DNA from: Clostridium cavendishii DSM 21758
GTDB taxonomy: Bacteria; Bacillota; Clostridia; Clostridiales; Clostridiaceae
Assembly: GCF_900141845.1 (NCBI RefSeq)
Contig: NZ_FQZB01000017.1
Coordinates: forward strand, 1-64,000
Direction of reading: 5' to 3'
DNA length: 64,000 nucleotides
Shown: in pieces, positions 49,851 through 59,999 of the stretch
Numbering within the stretch: position 1 is the stretch's first letter
How the letters are laid out: the number at the start of each line of letters is the position of its first letter
Program-made: the position numbers and the translations under genes
The notes under the pieces: generated by a model
Databases searched by the model: none
Told to the model about the DNA's origin: nothing
The model's input: only the letters and a program-made list of their open reading frames with translations

Positions 49851-51278
49851 TTATTGCAATGATATTAAATTAATATTAATTTGCACTTCATTGTAATCTA
49901 TAATCATGGATATATCACCACCATGCTCAGTAACTATTTGCTTACATATATACAATCCTAAACCGTTTCCTCTTTCATTTATGGAATTGTTCCCCCTTAC
50001 AAATGGTTCAAAAGCTTTTTTGGCAAACTCATTATCCACGTCATAAGATTTATTTTTAATGAGTATTGAATAATTATTGTTAATTTGTTTTCCACATATT
50101 GATACTTGGCTATTACAGGGGGAATACTTAAAAGCATTTTCTAAAATGTTTAATATAAGACTTTTTATATCATAGGGTATTCCTAGTATATATCCTTCTG
50201 ATAAATGTAAAGCTATAGATATTCCTTTATCTATAGTTCTTATACTTACTTCATCTGCTAATTTTTCTATTAATTCTTTTATGTTTATTTTTAGTTTTTC
50301 TCTTGATAAGATTTGGCCTTTAGATACAGCTAATATACTACATATCATATTGTTAAGGTTGTTACTTTCATCTATAATGCAGTGTAATGCTTTATCTCTA
50401 AAAGAAGTATCTTCGTAATTATCAAGCAATAGTTCTCCATAACCACTTATTGTTGTTAAAGGAGTTTTAAGTTCATGAGTAACATTGCAAAAAAAGTCTC
50501 TTCTGCTTTTCTCTAGATTATGAACATCTTCTATTTGAGTTTTAAGCTTTGTTACCATCTTGTTATAATCTTTTGCGATATCGCTAATCTCATCATTAAA
50601 TGAAATATCATTAATTTTGTAGCTATAATTACCATTAGAAATTTCTTCTACACCTTGTTTAAGTTTTTCTAATGGTCTAGTTGATTTACTCACTATAAAA
50701 TATATAATTAGAATTGTTGAAAATATAGATAGTATTTCTGCAACTGTGAAAACCATATAAATATTTCTATCATTAACAATTAAACTTTCATAATCTCGTA
50801 CTAGTTCAACAATTCCTAAAAATTTATCTTCATTGTAATAAGGGTATGCAAAATAGCCCTTATAATCGGAAATTTTATTGCTCATGTAAGTATAAGATTT
50901 GTTATGCTTTGCTTCGTTTATATGTTCTTTTACATTTGAATCTATATTTCCTTTTATAACGCTAATTTCACAGTCACCATCTGTATTATATATTCCTATA
51001 GTACATTTATAATTATCAGACAAATTGTTAGCAATTTTGGGAGCTTCGATAATAAAATTATACTTGTCCATTTTTTTGCCACTTAAAATAAAGTATTGTT
51101 TAATAAATTCAGTAGAATTTTTTTGTTGCATTATCATATCGTTTTTTATAGTACTAGCCTCATTAAAATCAATAATATATTTTACAACAGCATTAAGTAG
51201 AGCAGCACTTATTAGAAGGATTAATGCACATCTTGACGTGATTTTCTTTCTTAAAGTTCTATTTTTATTAAAAATCAT
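49851..51278 (-). CDS. sensor histidine kinase
   Basis: A 475-aa membrane kinase: helix (about 12-35), extracytoplasmic sensor (about 36-165), second helix (about 166-190), HAMP, HisKA with the H-box VTHELKTPLTTISG, and an ATP-binding domain (NILENAFKYSP, GNGLGLYICKQI). The start is ATG at 51278, overlapping the regulator stop as ATGA, with GAGGTG in front; a GTG at 51284 is also open. Works with the response regulator just upstream. Confidence 0.93.
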   Translation of the reverse strand: MIFNKNRTLRKKITSRCALILLISAALLNAVVKYIIDFNEASTIKNDMIMQQKNSTEFIKQYFILSGKKMDKYNFIIEAPKIANNLSDNYKCTIGIYNTDGDCEISVIKGNIDSNVKEHINEAKHNKSYTYMSNKISDYKGYFAYPYYNEDKFLGIVELVRDYESLIVNDRNIYMVFTVAEILSIFSTILIIYFIVSKSTRPLEKLKQGVEEISNGNYSYKINDISFNDEISDIAKDYNKMVTKLKTQIEDVHNLEKSRRDFFCNVTHELKTPLTTISGYGELLLDNYEDTSFRDKALHCIIDESNNLNNMICSILAVSKGQILSREKLKINIKELIEKLADEVSIRTIDKGISIALHLSEGYILGIPYDIKSLILNILENAFKYSPCNSQVSICGKQINNNYSILIKNKSYDVDNEFAKKAFEPFVRGNNSINERGNGLGLYICKQIVTEHGGDISMIIDYNEVQININLISLQ

Positions 51279-51964
51279 AGACACCTCATTTTATAACCAA
51301 CACCAAATACAGTTTTTATATATTTATTTTCTTCATCCTCTAACTTTTCTCGTACTCTTCTGATGTGTACATCCACAGTTCTTGCATCTCCAAAGAAATC
51401 ATAGCCCCAAACGCTATTAAGTAATTGTTCCCTTGAAAATACTTTACCAGCATTTGTAGCAAGTACGTAGAGAATTTCATATTCTTTTGGTCTTAGAACT
51501 ATTTCTTTGCCATATTTTATTATAACTTTACCGTCAGTATCTATAAAAGTTTCTTTTCCTATATAAAGTAATTCATTAATATTTTTATTTTTTTTATTAT
51601 TAGATATTCTTTGAAGTGATTTATTAATTCTAGCTATAACTTCTTTAATGTGAAAAGGTTTTGTTATATAGTCATCAGCGCCTATTTCTAATCCTAGAAC
51701 CTTATCAACTATATCGTCCTTAGCAGTTAGCATTATTATAGGTAAGGTATGTTGCTCTAGGACTTTTTTACATATTTCAAAACCATTAATATCTGGTAGC
51801 ATTAAATCTAGTAAAAGTAAATCAGGATTAAATTCAATTATCTTTTCTAATGCTATTTTACCGTTTTCAGCGGAATCAACTATAAAACCTTCTTTTTCTA
51901 ATGCATAAGCAACCATTTCTTTTATATTTTTATCATCTTCAACTATTAAAATTTTATTTTTCAT
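51275..51964 (-). CDS. OmpR-family response regulator
   Basis: A 229-aa regulator: receiver domain with phospho-acceptor Asp53 (LLLLDLMLPD) and Lys in MLTAKDD, followed by a winged-helix DNA-binding domain (about 130-229, RTVDVHIRRVREKLE). First gene of a three-gene unit regulator, kinase, lipoprotein. The signal is not evident; the exported sensor domain and lipoprotein suggest an envelope stimulus. Confidence 0.95.
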   Translation of the reverse strand: MKNKILIVEDDKNIKEMVAYALEKEGFIVDSAENGKIALEKIIEFNPDLLLLDLMLPDINGFEICKKVLEQHTLPIIMLTAKDDIVDKVLGLEIGADDYITKPFHIKEVIARINKSLQRISNNKKNKNINELLYIGKETFIDTDGKVIIKYGKEIVLRPKEYEILYVLATNAGKVFSREQLLNSVWGYDFFGDARTVDVHIRRVREKLEDEENKYIKTVFGVGYKMRCL

Positions 51965-52190
51965 AATATACCTCTTTTGTATTAATAATTATTAGGCGGA
52001 TATATTCTAGCATAAAGTTATTAAATAATTGTTGCAAGATATAAAATTTTGTTAATATCTTGAAAATAAAAAAGTATAGGACATATGGTAGTACAATTTT
52101 AAAAACACAATTTTTAAAAAAGGATTTTAAGTTTCTAGTTTATTTAGTAATATATAAATAAATAATTTAAAAAAAGGTGAAAGTTTGAAT

Positions 52191-52970
52191 ATGAGATTAG
52201 ATAAATTTTTGACACAATCATCTGTTGGAACAAGAAAAGTTGTTAGAACTTATATAAAAGATGGGTTAGTAAAAATAAATGGGCAAGTTAAAATGGAGCC
52301 ATCCATAGAAATTGATGAGTACTTTGATGTTATCGAATATCTTGATAAAGTAGTTGAATATACTGAAAAAGTATATTATATGTTTAATAAACCTGCAGGG
52401 TGTATTACTGCTAGGAGAGATAAAATTAATAAAACAGTATTTGATTTTTTTAATAATGATAGTTCTAAGGGGATATTTCACGTTGGAAGACTGGACAAGG
52501 ATACAGAGGGCTTATTGTTATTTACTAATGATGGTGAGTTTGAACATAAACTAATGTATCCAGAAAAGCATGTTGAAAAAACTTATTTCTTTTGGGCTTT
52601 AGGTTCATTAGAAGAAGAGGATAAAAGAAAATTAGAGCAGGGTGTTTATATTTCGAAAGGTGAGATTTTAACAAAGCCAGCTAAAATAAAAGTAGATAAG
52701 CAAGGTGTGTATAAAGATTTTAAGCATGAAATATATATTGATAAATTAAATAATATAGATTCAGGTCAATATAATCAAGCAGTTGTATCTGGCTATTTGA
52801 CTATTTCAGAGGGGCGTAAGCATCAAGTGAAGCGAATGTTAAAGTCCGTTGGATGTAAGGTGGTTTACTTAAAAAGAATTTCAATTGGAGGATTAATGTT
52901 AGATGAATCATTAGAAAAAGGACAATATAGATTTCTAACAGATATAGAATTAGAAAAATTATTTGAATAA
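52191..52970 (+). CDS. RsuA/RluB-family pseudouridine synthase
   Basis: A 259-aa enzyme with an S4 RNA-binding domain (about 1-55, MRLDKFLTQSSVGTRKVVR) and a pseudouridine synthase domain with the catalytic motif GRLDKDTEGLLLFTND (Asp near residue 103). Probably modifies 16S or 23S rRNA. A TTG at 52185 and the ATG at 52191 are both possible starts; AAAGGTGAAAG is upstream of both. Confidence 0.9.
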   Translation: MRLDKFLTQSSVGTRKVVRTYIKDGLVKINGQVKMEPSIEIDEYFDVIEYLDKVVEYTEKVYYMFNKPAGCITARRDKINKTVFDFFNNDSSKGIFHVGRLDKDTEGLLLFTNDGEFEHKLMYPEKHVEKTYFFWALGSLEEEDKRKLEQGVYISKGEILTKPAKIKVDKQGVYKDFKHEIYIDKLNNIDSGQYNQAVVSGYLTISEGRKHQVKRMLKSVGCKVVYLKRISIGGLMLDESLEKGQYRFLTDIELEKLFE

Positions 52971-53282
52971 AAATTGTAGATAATTATAAACAAAAAATCA
53001 ACTTTTCTTATTTTATGATAAGGGAAATTGATTTTTTTTACTAGAAAATTATATATTATATAAATTTTATGATGAATAAATGTTCAGAAACTATCTGATA
53101 TTTAATAAAATGTGGAAAAATAGTATAAATGACACTATAATGGAAGTAACGTTTGATATTATCAACATAGTAAATGTATTAATTTTAAAAATACAAATTT
53201 GGTAATAGGGTTACTATTAATATAAACTAATTTTAGTAGTAGCATATATGCAAGTGTTTAATATAAATAGGAGGTAGAATAA
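52971..53282 (+). other. intergenic stretch with terminator before the AAA gene
   Basis: The terminator at 52992-53040 (AAAAATCAACTTTTCTTAT / GATAAGGGAAATTGATTTTTT) is followed by AT-rich DNA without genes. The GGAGGTAG site of the next gene is at the end. Confidence 0.55.
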
Positions 53283-56200
53283 ATGAAATTTAACAATAAG
53301 GATATAATTAAATTCCTTTTTCCTGAATTGCAGGTAGTTGAAGCTTTTAAAAAGCATGGTTTTATAAAAAAAGGTTTTAAAAATAACAGACAAAAGCAAA
53401 ATCAGTATATGAGGCAGGAATATAGTTCAACTCCTAGCAATTCTTTCGATAATTTGGAGGAAATGAAAAAGGATGTACAAGAAAGTTTTGCTAGTAGGTC
53501 TAATAAACCTAATAATAAGGTAGATGAAAATATAGCTACATATCAACATAAAGATACTTCAAAAATAAATATTAATAACATACCAGATACTTTTGATTCT
53601 ATTAGAAAAGAACTATCTACTTTAATTATAGGTCAAACAAATTATTTAGATAATCTATGTATAGCTTTTAAACGTCCCTTTGTAATAGGTTATGACAAGG
53701 TAAAGCCTAAAAATACAATTATTGTTTTAGGAAATAAGAGTACAGGTAAACATAGTAGTATACGATTCATTGCAGAACGCCTTAAAGAAAAGAAGATTAT
53801 TAGCAGTAGTTCTATATTAAGTATTGATCTTTCCTTATATGGCACAGTTTCAGAATTTAATTTGTTTTTAACAGATTTATATAAATGCTTATATGGAGAG
53901 TCAGATATTGTAATGTTTGATAATTTTGATAAATGTCATTCTAGTGTTATAGATGTGATAGAAACGTTAACAATTAATGGAACGCATACTCTTAATTCAA
54001 GATATGTATTTCAAAACAATAGTTTAGTTGAAGCAAATGGGATGCTTTTAGAAAATTCTATAAGCGAAATAAGTTCAAATAGTAAATACTTTGTTTTTGC
54101 ATCAGAAAAATCTGAAAAGGATGTTCAGAATATTTTTGGAGCTAAGTTTATGGAATGTGTAGGGGATATACTTCATACTGAAGAGTTTACTTATAATGAT
54201 TTATGTAAATTAGCAATAAATATAATTGAAACTTTCACAGGGAAATGTATGCAAAATCTTTCAATGAATGTAAGCTATGATAAGGATGTATGTGATTTAA
54301 TTGTAGCAAGTTATAAAACTTTAACTGGAGTAGCTGGTATGGAAAGTTTTGTAGAGAATAATATGTACAAGCAGTTAGCAGAGTTGAGGTTAAAAAATAC
54401 CATTTCTAAAAATCAAGCTGTATTACTATCTGCAGTTAATGGTGAGGTAGTGGCAAAAATAAATAGTGATTTTATAAAATTATCAGATATTATTCAAAAG
54501 AAAAATATATCTGGAATTGATGAGATTAAGAAAGAGTTACAAAATATAGTAGGTATAGAATCAGTAAAACAGTATATTTTAGGTCTTGAGGACAATTTAA
54601 AGATTCAAAAGAAACGTGAAAATGCTGGTTTTAAAGTAGCTGATATTTCTATGCATATGATATTTACAGGAAATCCTGGAACAGGGAAAACTACAATTGC
54701 GCGTATAGTTGCTAAATACTTAAAGGCACTTGGTATATTATCACAAGGACAATTAAAGGAAGTTACTAGAGCAGATCTTGTTGGACAATATGTTGGACAT
54801 ACAGCCAAATTGACCAATGATGTAATAAAATCATCTTTAGGAGGAGTTTTATTTATTGATGAAGCTTATGCGCTTTGTAGAGATAAGCATGATACTTTTG
54901 GTCTTGAAGCCATAGATACTTTAGTTAAAGGTATAGAAGATAATAGAGATGATTTAGTCGTTATATTAGCTGGATATAAGGAGGAAATGGAAGAATTCTT
55001 AAAAACTAATTCAGGATTGAAATCACGTTTTCCAAATATAATTAATTTTGAGGATTATACAGCAGAAGAAATGTATAAAATATCACTTATTACAGCTAAT
55101 TCTAAAGGATATAAAATTTCAAAGGACTGTGAAGAAGGTCTTGTAAAGCTATTTGAGAAAAAACAAATTAAAGGTACAAATGATAGTGGAAATGGACGTC
55201 TTGTTAGAAATGTTATAGAAAGTGCAATACTTAATCAATCTAAGAGATTAATAACTAATGATGATGTGGAAATGGATTTATTAAAGTATGAAGACTTTAA
55301 ATTTGAAGAAACAAATAATTTTGATTTAGAAGAAAATCTTTCTAAAATAATAGGATTAGAAAATGTTAAAGATTTTGTTAGAACGCAATACAAGTTGCTA
55401 ATAGCTCAAGAAAAACGCAAAAAAGCTGGAATGAGTGTTGATACATCACAAGCTTTAAATATGATTTTTAGTGGTAATCCAGGAACAGGTAAGACAACAA
55501 TAGCAAGACTTATTGCAGAGATGTTTAAAGAAATGGGCTTATTAAAGTCCGGACATTTAATAGAAACTGATCGTAGTGGGTTAGTTGCTGAGTATGTAGG
55601 GCAAACTGCGAAGAAAACAGAAGAGGTGTTTAAATCTGCTTTAGGTGGAATTCTATTCATTGATGAAGCTTATGCATTGGCTAATGATAATGGAGGATTT
55701 GGAAAAGAAGCAATAGATACACTTGTTAAGCTTATAGAAGATTATAGAGGAGAAATAATAGTCATTCTTGCGGGTTATAAAGATGAAATGACAAATTTCC
55801 TAAAAACTAATTCTGGTCTTGAATCAAGATTCCCTCTTAATATTAATTTTGAGGATTATTCTGCAGAGGATTTATTTAAAATAACTTTAAAAATGATTAA
55901 AGATAAAGGATTTGTATTAGAAGATGGAGTTGATAGCGTTCTTAAAGAACAGGTTTATCTATTACACAAACAATCTAATGCACATTCTGGGAATGGTCGT
56001 ATGGTAAGAAATTATTTTGAAGAAATAATGAGAAAACAATCAGCAAGAATTGCAGTAGAGGATGTTCCAGTGAATGAAATGAATGTAATTCAAAAAGAAG
56101 ATATAGAATGTGAAAGTAAAGCAGTAACTAATTTTGATTTAGAGAGTGAACTGGCTAAGATAATAGGTCTTGAAGAGGTTAAAGATTATATACGTAGTTT

Positions 56201-56930
56201 AAGTGCTAGACTTAGGTTGCAAAATGAACGTAAAAAACTAGGACTTGCTGTTGATAGTACACAGACACTACATATGATTTTTAAAGGGAACCCTGGAACA
56301 GGTAAGACAATGGTAGCAAGAACTGTATCAGAAGTATTATACAATATTGGAGTAATTAAAACAAATAAGTTAGTAGAAACTGATAGGTCTGGACTTGTTG
56401 CTGGCTATGTTGGACAAACTGCTATAAAAACAAGGGAAAAGGTTATGGAGGCAATGGATGGAGTATTATTCATTGATGAAGCTTATTCACTTTCACAAGG
56501 TGGAGAGAATGATTTTGGAAAAGAGGCCATTGATACCTTAGTAAAGCTTATGGATGATTATAGAGATAGAATAGTTGTAATACTTGCAGGCTATAGTGAA
56601 GACATGGATAATTTCCTTAATGTAAATGCTGGATTAAAATCAAGGTTTCCAAATATAATAAACTTCAAAGATTATTCTACAGATCAATTAATGCAAATAG
56701 CTGAAATGTTATTTGATAGCAAAGGATATGAACTTGACTTATTAGCTAAAGACAAATTAAAAGATATATTTAATACAGTAGCAGGTGAAGATCAATTTGG
56801 TAATGGAAGATATGTACGTAATTTATATGAGAAAACAATAAATAATCAAGCTATGAGATTGAGTACGGATATGGATTTAACTAGAGAAGAGTTAGTTACA
56901 ATAATGGATACTGATATAGAAAGGGTGTAA
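53283..56930 (+). CDS. multi-AAA+ ATPase: ClpB-like module plus three SpoVK/CbbX-like modules
   Basis: A 1215-aa protein. After a polar N terminus (1-100) come four AAA modules. The first (about 110-390) resembles a ClpB-type AAA_2 domain but has a degenerate Walker A (GNKSTGKH, near 149) and Walker B (IVMFDNFDK). The next three are close CbbX/SpoVK-type copies with intact Walker A (GNPGTGKT near 462, 730 and 1001) and Walker B (LFIDEAYAL or LFIDEAYSL). Each has AGYKEEM or a similar loop and an Arg-rich sensor. CbbX-type modules usually act as hexameric remodelers, so a tandem chain suggests a pseudo-oligomer. Co-transcribed with two membrane proteins; the substrate is unknown. Confidence 0.82.
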   Translation: MKFNNKDIIKFLFPELQVVEAFKKHGFIKKGFKNNRQKQNQYMRQEYSSTPSNSFDNLEEMKKDVQESFASRSNKPNNKVDENIATYQHKDTSKININNIPDTFDSIRKELSTLIIGQTNYLDNLCIAFKRPFVIGYDKVKPKNTIIVLGNKSTGKHSSIRFIAERLKEKKIISSSSILSIDLSLYGTVSEFNLFLTDLYKCLYGESDIVMFDNFDKCHSSVIDVIETLTINGTHTLNSRYVFQNNSLVEANGMLLENSISEISSNSKYFVFASEKSEKDVQNIFGAKFMECVGDILHTEEFTYNDLCKLAINIIETFTGKCMQNLSMNVSYDKDVCDLIVASYKTLTGVAGMESFVENNMYKQLAELRLKNTISKNQAVLLSAVNGEVVAKINSDFIKLSDIIQKKNISGIDEIKKELQNIVGIESVKQYILGLEDNLKIQKKRENAGFKVADISMHMIFTGNPGTGKTTIARIVAKYLKALGILSQGQLKEVTRADLVGQYVGHTAKLTNDVIKSSLGGVLFIDEAYALCRDKHDTFGLEAIDTLVKGIEDNRDDLVVILAGYKEEMEEFLKTNSGLKSRFPNIINFEDYTAEEMYKISLITANSKGYKISKDCEEGLVKLFEKKQIKGTNDSGNGRLVRNVIESAILNQSKRLITNDDVEMDLLKYEDFKFEETNNFDLEENLSKIIGLENVKDFVRTQYKLLIAQEKRKKAGMSVDTSQALNMIFSGNPGTGKTTIARLIAEMFKEMGLLKSGHLIETDRSGLVAEYVGQTAKKTEEVFKSALGGILFIDEAYALANDNGGFGKEAIDTLVKLIEDYRGEIIVILAGYKDEMTNFLKTNSGLESRFPLNINFEDYSAEDLFKITLKMIKDKGFVLEDGVDSVLKEQVYLLHKQSNAHSGNGRMVRNYFEEIMRKQSARIAVEDVPVNEMNVIQKEDIECESKAVTNFDLESELAKIIGLEEVKDYIRSLSARLRLQNERKKLGLAVDSTQTLHMIFKGNPGTGKTMVARTVSEVLYNIGVIKTNKLVETDRSGLVAGYVGQTAIKTREKVMEAMDGVLFIDEAYSLSQGGENDFGKEAIDTLVKLMDDYRDRIVVILAGYSEDMDNFLNVNAGLKSRFPNIINFKDYSTDQLMQIAEMLFDSKGYELDLLAKDKLKDIFNTVAGEDQFGNGRYVRNLYEKTINNQAMRLSTDMDLTREELVTIMDTDIERV

Positions 56931-56934
56931 TTAT

Positions 56935-57384
56935 ATGAAAAAATTAAAAGGATTATTAGGAAGTGGTATAGCTGCTGTTTATTTCATTTTTCCAATGTGT
57001 TTTATATTAATTTTATTAGCTATTATGCCATTTGTTTTTTTTATTACAGTTAGTATTACTATTAAATCTGGATTTTCAATAACTAATATGGCTAGTACAA
57101 ATGTAGTTTTTTGTGGGTTTTTTATAGGACTATCACTTCTTATTCCAGTTTTAAGAAAGATGTATCATGTATTGCCTTGGTTATACTCTTTTATAAAGAT
57201 TTTTTTCATTGATTTAGTAATTATTAATATAGGAATTATGATAATGAATGCAGGGTATCAAATAGGTAATACTACTAGGCATATTATTTTTACTATATTA
57301 ATGATAGTACAAATATTAGTTTGCAGAATAGGAATGTGTATTTATTTTAAATTAAATCCAGCAAAATATATTGAGGAAAGGTGA
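56935..57384 (+). CDS. four-helix membrane protein, unknown family
   Basis: A 149-aa protein with helices at about 13-35, 47-70, 85-105 and 112-135, and a short basic C-terminal tail. It starts 4 bp after the AAA gene with an AAAGGGTG site, so it is translated in the same unit. It could anchor the AAA protein at the membrane. Confidence 0.6.
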   Translation: MKKLKGLLGSGIAAVYFIFPMCFILILLAIMPFVFFITVSITIKSGFSITNMASTNVVFCGFFIGLSLLIPVLRKMYHVLPWLYSFIKIFFIDLVIINIGIMIMNAGYQIGNTTRHIIFTILMIVQILVCRIGMCIYFKLNPAKYIEER

Positions 57385-57389
57385 AATTT

Positions 57390-58046
57390 ATGAGTGATCA
57401 ACAATATAATTTTAAGGATAAAGCCAATAATAAAAAGAAGAATTTTGATAGGATAAATCAAAATTCAAATGAGCAAGTCAATGAATACCAAAATGATTAT
57501 AATGAAAATGATTCATTTGATTATGAACAAACAAATGATGATGTAGATTTAATAAAGAAACAAGATAGACCTCTTAAGATATTTGGAATTGTATGTATAA
57601 TAATTTTCATAAGTGCAAGTTTTTTCTCTAATAAATCAAAAGTAGATACATCCCAAGCTGCTAAAAAGGCATTGAAAGAAAAGGTATCAACTAGTGTATC
57701 AGCTGGAACGGTTTTGTTGGCAAAGGATGAAGAAAGCCAAGCTAAAGATTATACAATAAAACATAATTCTGATTCTAAAGAGACTAAAATTTGGGTATGG
57801 GATTATGCAGATGAAGATGGAGATTATGTACAAGTGGTTGTGGATGGTGTTCCAATAAGTGAATCATTTATGATTAAAAATAAGCCAAAAGAATTTACAG
57901 TTCCATCAGTTGGAACAGTTCAAGTAAAGGGGATAAAAGATGGTAGTGGTGGAATAAGTTATGCAGTTAAATATGGCCTTAATGGAACAACTTATTTTAA
58001 TTCTACACCTGAAAATGAATTAAATACATATACATTGACTAGATAA
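57390..58046 (+). CDS. single-pass membrane protein with exported domain
   Basis: A 218-aa protein. The cytosolic N terminus (about 1-60) is rich in Asn, Gln and Asp. One helix (about 65-82) is followed by an exported, strand-rich domain with Asp/Val repeats (KIWVWDYADEDGDYVQVVVDG). The ATG at 57390 follows GAGGAAAGGTG. It is the third gene of the AAA unit and is followed by a terminator at 58072-58104. The family is not recognised. Confidence 0.6.
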   Translation: MSDQQYNFKDKANNKKKNFDRINQNSNEQVNEYQNDYNENDSFDYEQTNDDVDLIKKQDRPLKIFGIVCIIIFISASFFSNKSKVDTSQAAKKALKEKVSTSVSAGTVLLAKDEESQAKDYTIKHNSDSKETKIWVWDYADEDGDYVQVVVDGVPISESFMIKNKPKEFTVPSVGTVQVKGIKDGSGGISYAVKYGLNGTTYFNSTPENELNTYTLTR

Positions 58047-58071
58047 AAAGCGTGTATAAATTAATACGAAA

Positions 58072-58104
58072 AATAAACCTTCATTTTGGTGAGGGTTTAT
58101 TTTT
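58072..58104 (+). terminator. terminator of the AAA unit
   Basis: AATAAACCTTC / GAGGGTTTATT followed by T residues. Confidence 0.85.
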
Positions 58105-58377
58105 AATTATTTTAAGACTGAAAGATATTGTTATAGTATGACAAAATAGATAATTATTTATGTAGGTTATAAAAAGGTAAATAGGGAAAGAAGGATTAAA
58201 TTCATATTTATATGTAATAGTTTAAGGTTATTAGATATATTTAGAATATTAATATAAATTAGTTGTAGTTGTATATCCATATTAAATTACTTTTTTGCTA
58301 TAAAAAAATATAAATGTTAAAATGTACAAGGATATAAGAGGGAACTCTACATAAATTTTATTTAGGGGAGAATATTT
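58105..58377 (+). other. non-coding stretch before the AEC gene
   Basis: AT-rich DNA with no gene or clear repeat; it ends with the ribosome site AGGGGAGAA. Confidence 0.5.
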
Positions 58378-59313
58378 ATGGAAATTTTTAATGCTTTTGG
58401 GAGCATATTTAGTATAGTTATAATGATAGCTATCGGATACATAATTACAAAGGTAAAATGGATGGACAAGGATGGAGCAGAATTAGTTGCAAAGTTAGTT
58501 ATTAATATTTCATTACCAGTTCTAATGATTAACAGTCTTATGAAGGATTTTGATAGAGCAAAGCTATTTAGTTTAGGAGAGGATGTTGTTGTTCCGTTTG
58601 TATCTATAATAATTACTTATTTTATAGGTAAGTTATTTGTAAAAATTCTTAAGATAGGTGAGAAAAAACGTGGAGTTTTTTTATCAATGTTTTTTATGTC
58701 AAATACTATATTTATTGGATTACCTGTAAACTTAGCTCTGTTTGGCACGGAAAGTATACCAAGTGTTTTGTTATATTACATAGCAAATACTACTTTATTT
58801 TGGACTATAGGTGTTTTTGAGATAAGTAAAGATGGTAACAAAGGATATAATAAATTTATGTCTGTAGAGACAATTAAGAGGATATTTTCTCCGCCACTAA
58901 TGGGATTTATATTAGCTATAATATTAATACTTTTAGCCATTCCAGTACCTAAGTTTATGATGGATACTTTTAAATACTTAGGTGATTTAACTACTCCCTT
59001 ATCTATGATTTTTATAGGTAATACAATTTATTATATAGATTTAAAAGGAATAAAATTTGACAAACATATTTGGGGAGTTTTACTAGGTAGGTTTATAATA
59101 TCACCATTAGTAGTCATATTCTGTTGTAGAGTATTTCCATTGCCAGATTTAATGAGAAAGGTATTTATAATTCAGTCTGCTATGCCAGTAATGACTAATA
59201 CTGCTATAATAACGAAATCTTATGACTCAGATTATGAATATGCCGCTATTATGATTGCAATATCTACAATATTAAGTTTATTTTTAATTCCTATATATAA
59301 AATAATTATTTAA
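58378..59313 (+). CDS. AEC-family (auxin efflux carrier-like) transporter
   Basis: A 311-aa membrane protein with about ten helices arranged in two halves. Typical AEC features: MIAIGYIITKVKWMDKDGAE in the first helix region, a SNTIFIGLPVNLALFG segment and SAMPVMTNTAIITKSYDSD in the last third. Transports organic acids or related compounds. A terminator follows at 59325-59374. Confidence 0.88.
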   Translation: MEIFNAFGSIFSIVIMIAIGYIITKVKWMDKDGAELVAKLVINISLPVLMINSLMKDFDRAKLFSLGEDVVVPFVSIIITYFIGKLFVKILKIGEKKRGVFLSMFFMSNTIFIGLPVNLALFGTESIPSVLLYYIANTTLFWTIGVFEISKDGNKGYNKFMSVETIKRIFSPPLMGFILAIILILLAIPVPKFMMDTFKYLGDLTTPLSMIFIGNTIYYIDLKGIKFDKHIWGVLLGRFIISPLVVIFCCRVFPLPDLMRKVFIIQSAMPVMTNTAIITKSYDSDYEYAAIMIAISTILSLFLIPIYKIII

Positions 59314-59324
59314 TAAATTAAATG

Positions 59325-59374
59325 TGCTCTATAGAGTAAGTCTTATAATAAAGATTTACCCATAGAGCCTTTTT
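59325..59374 (+). terminator. terminator after the AEC gene
   Basis: GCTCTATAGAGTAA / TTTACCCATAGAGC (imperfect) followed by CTTTTT. Confidence 0.7.
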
Positions 59375-59474
59375 AATTTATGCTAAAATAAAAATATGGA
59401 AAAAAACAAAATTGATGTAACTTTTTTTAAGTTTATACGAATAAGAAGTGTAAAGATAGCAAGGGGGAGGAAAG

Positions 59475-59996
59475 ATGAATGAAGATAATGACTTAGTATA
59501 TAGTTTTATAAATGGGGATGATACTGCATTTGAAGCTTTAGTTTTGAAGTATCGTCAGGCAGCAATTCAGTTTTCAATACAGTTTATACATGACTATCAT
59601 ATAGCAGAAGATATAGCACAAGAAAGCTTTGCAAGTATATATGTTTATAAAGAAAGATTCAACTTTAAGTCATCTTTTAAAACCTATTTATTTACTATAG
59701 TAAGAAATAAAAGTATAGACTATATTAGAAAAAATAACAGAGTATCATTAGAAGAATTCGAAGTTATAGATGAAAATGGTGCAGAAGATTTAATAGTTAA
59801 ACAAGAGGAAAAGATTTATCTAAAAGAAACTATGAATAGATTAAAGGATGAGTACAAAATAGCAATATATCTAATTGATTATAATGATATGAGTTATAGT
59901 GAAGCGGCTAGAATAATGGGAAAAAGTGTTGTTCAGATAAAGGTACTTATATATAGGGCTAGAAAAAAATTAAAGCTTTTGCTTCAGGAGGAATAA
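59475..59996 (+). CDS. ECF-type RNA polymerase sigma factor
   Basis: A 173-aa sigma-70 family factor with region 2 (about 15-85, DYHIAEDIAQESFASIYVYK) and region 4 (about 115-170, YKIAIYLIDYNDMSYSEAARIMGKSVVQIK). It heads an operon with a small membrane protein and an ABC transporter. GGGGGAGGAA precedes the ATG. The cognate anti-sigma may be the next gene. Confidence 0.93.
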   Translation: MNEDNDLVYSFINGDDTAFEALVLKYRQAAIQFSIQFIHDYHIAEDIAQESFASIYVYKERFNFKSSFKTYLFTIVRNKSIDYIRKNNRVSLEEFEVIDENGAEDLIVKQEEKIYLKETMNRLKDEYKIAIYLIDYNDMSYSEAARIMGKSVVQIKVLIYRARKKLKLLLQEE

Positions 59997-59999
59997 ATT

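Noticed and set aside
54669..56400. Repeated AAA modules as a sign of a recent gene duplication or assembly error
   Set aside because: The three copies differ throughout in codons and residues, so they are old domain repeats in one continuous frame.
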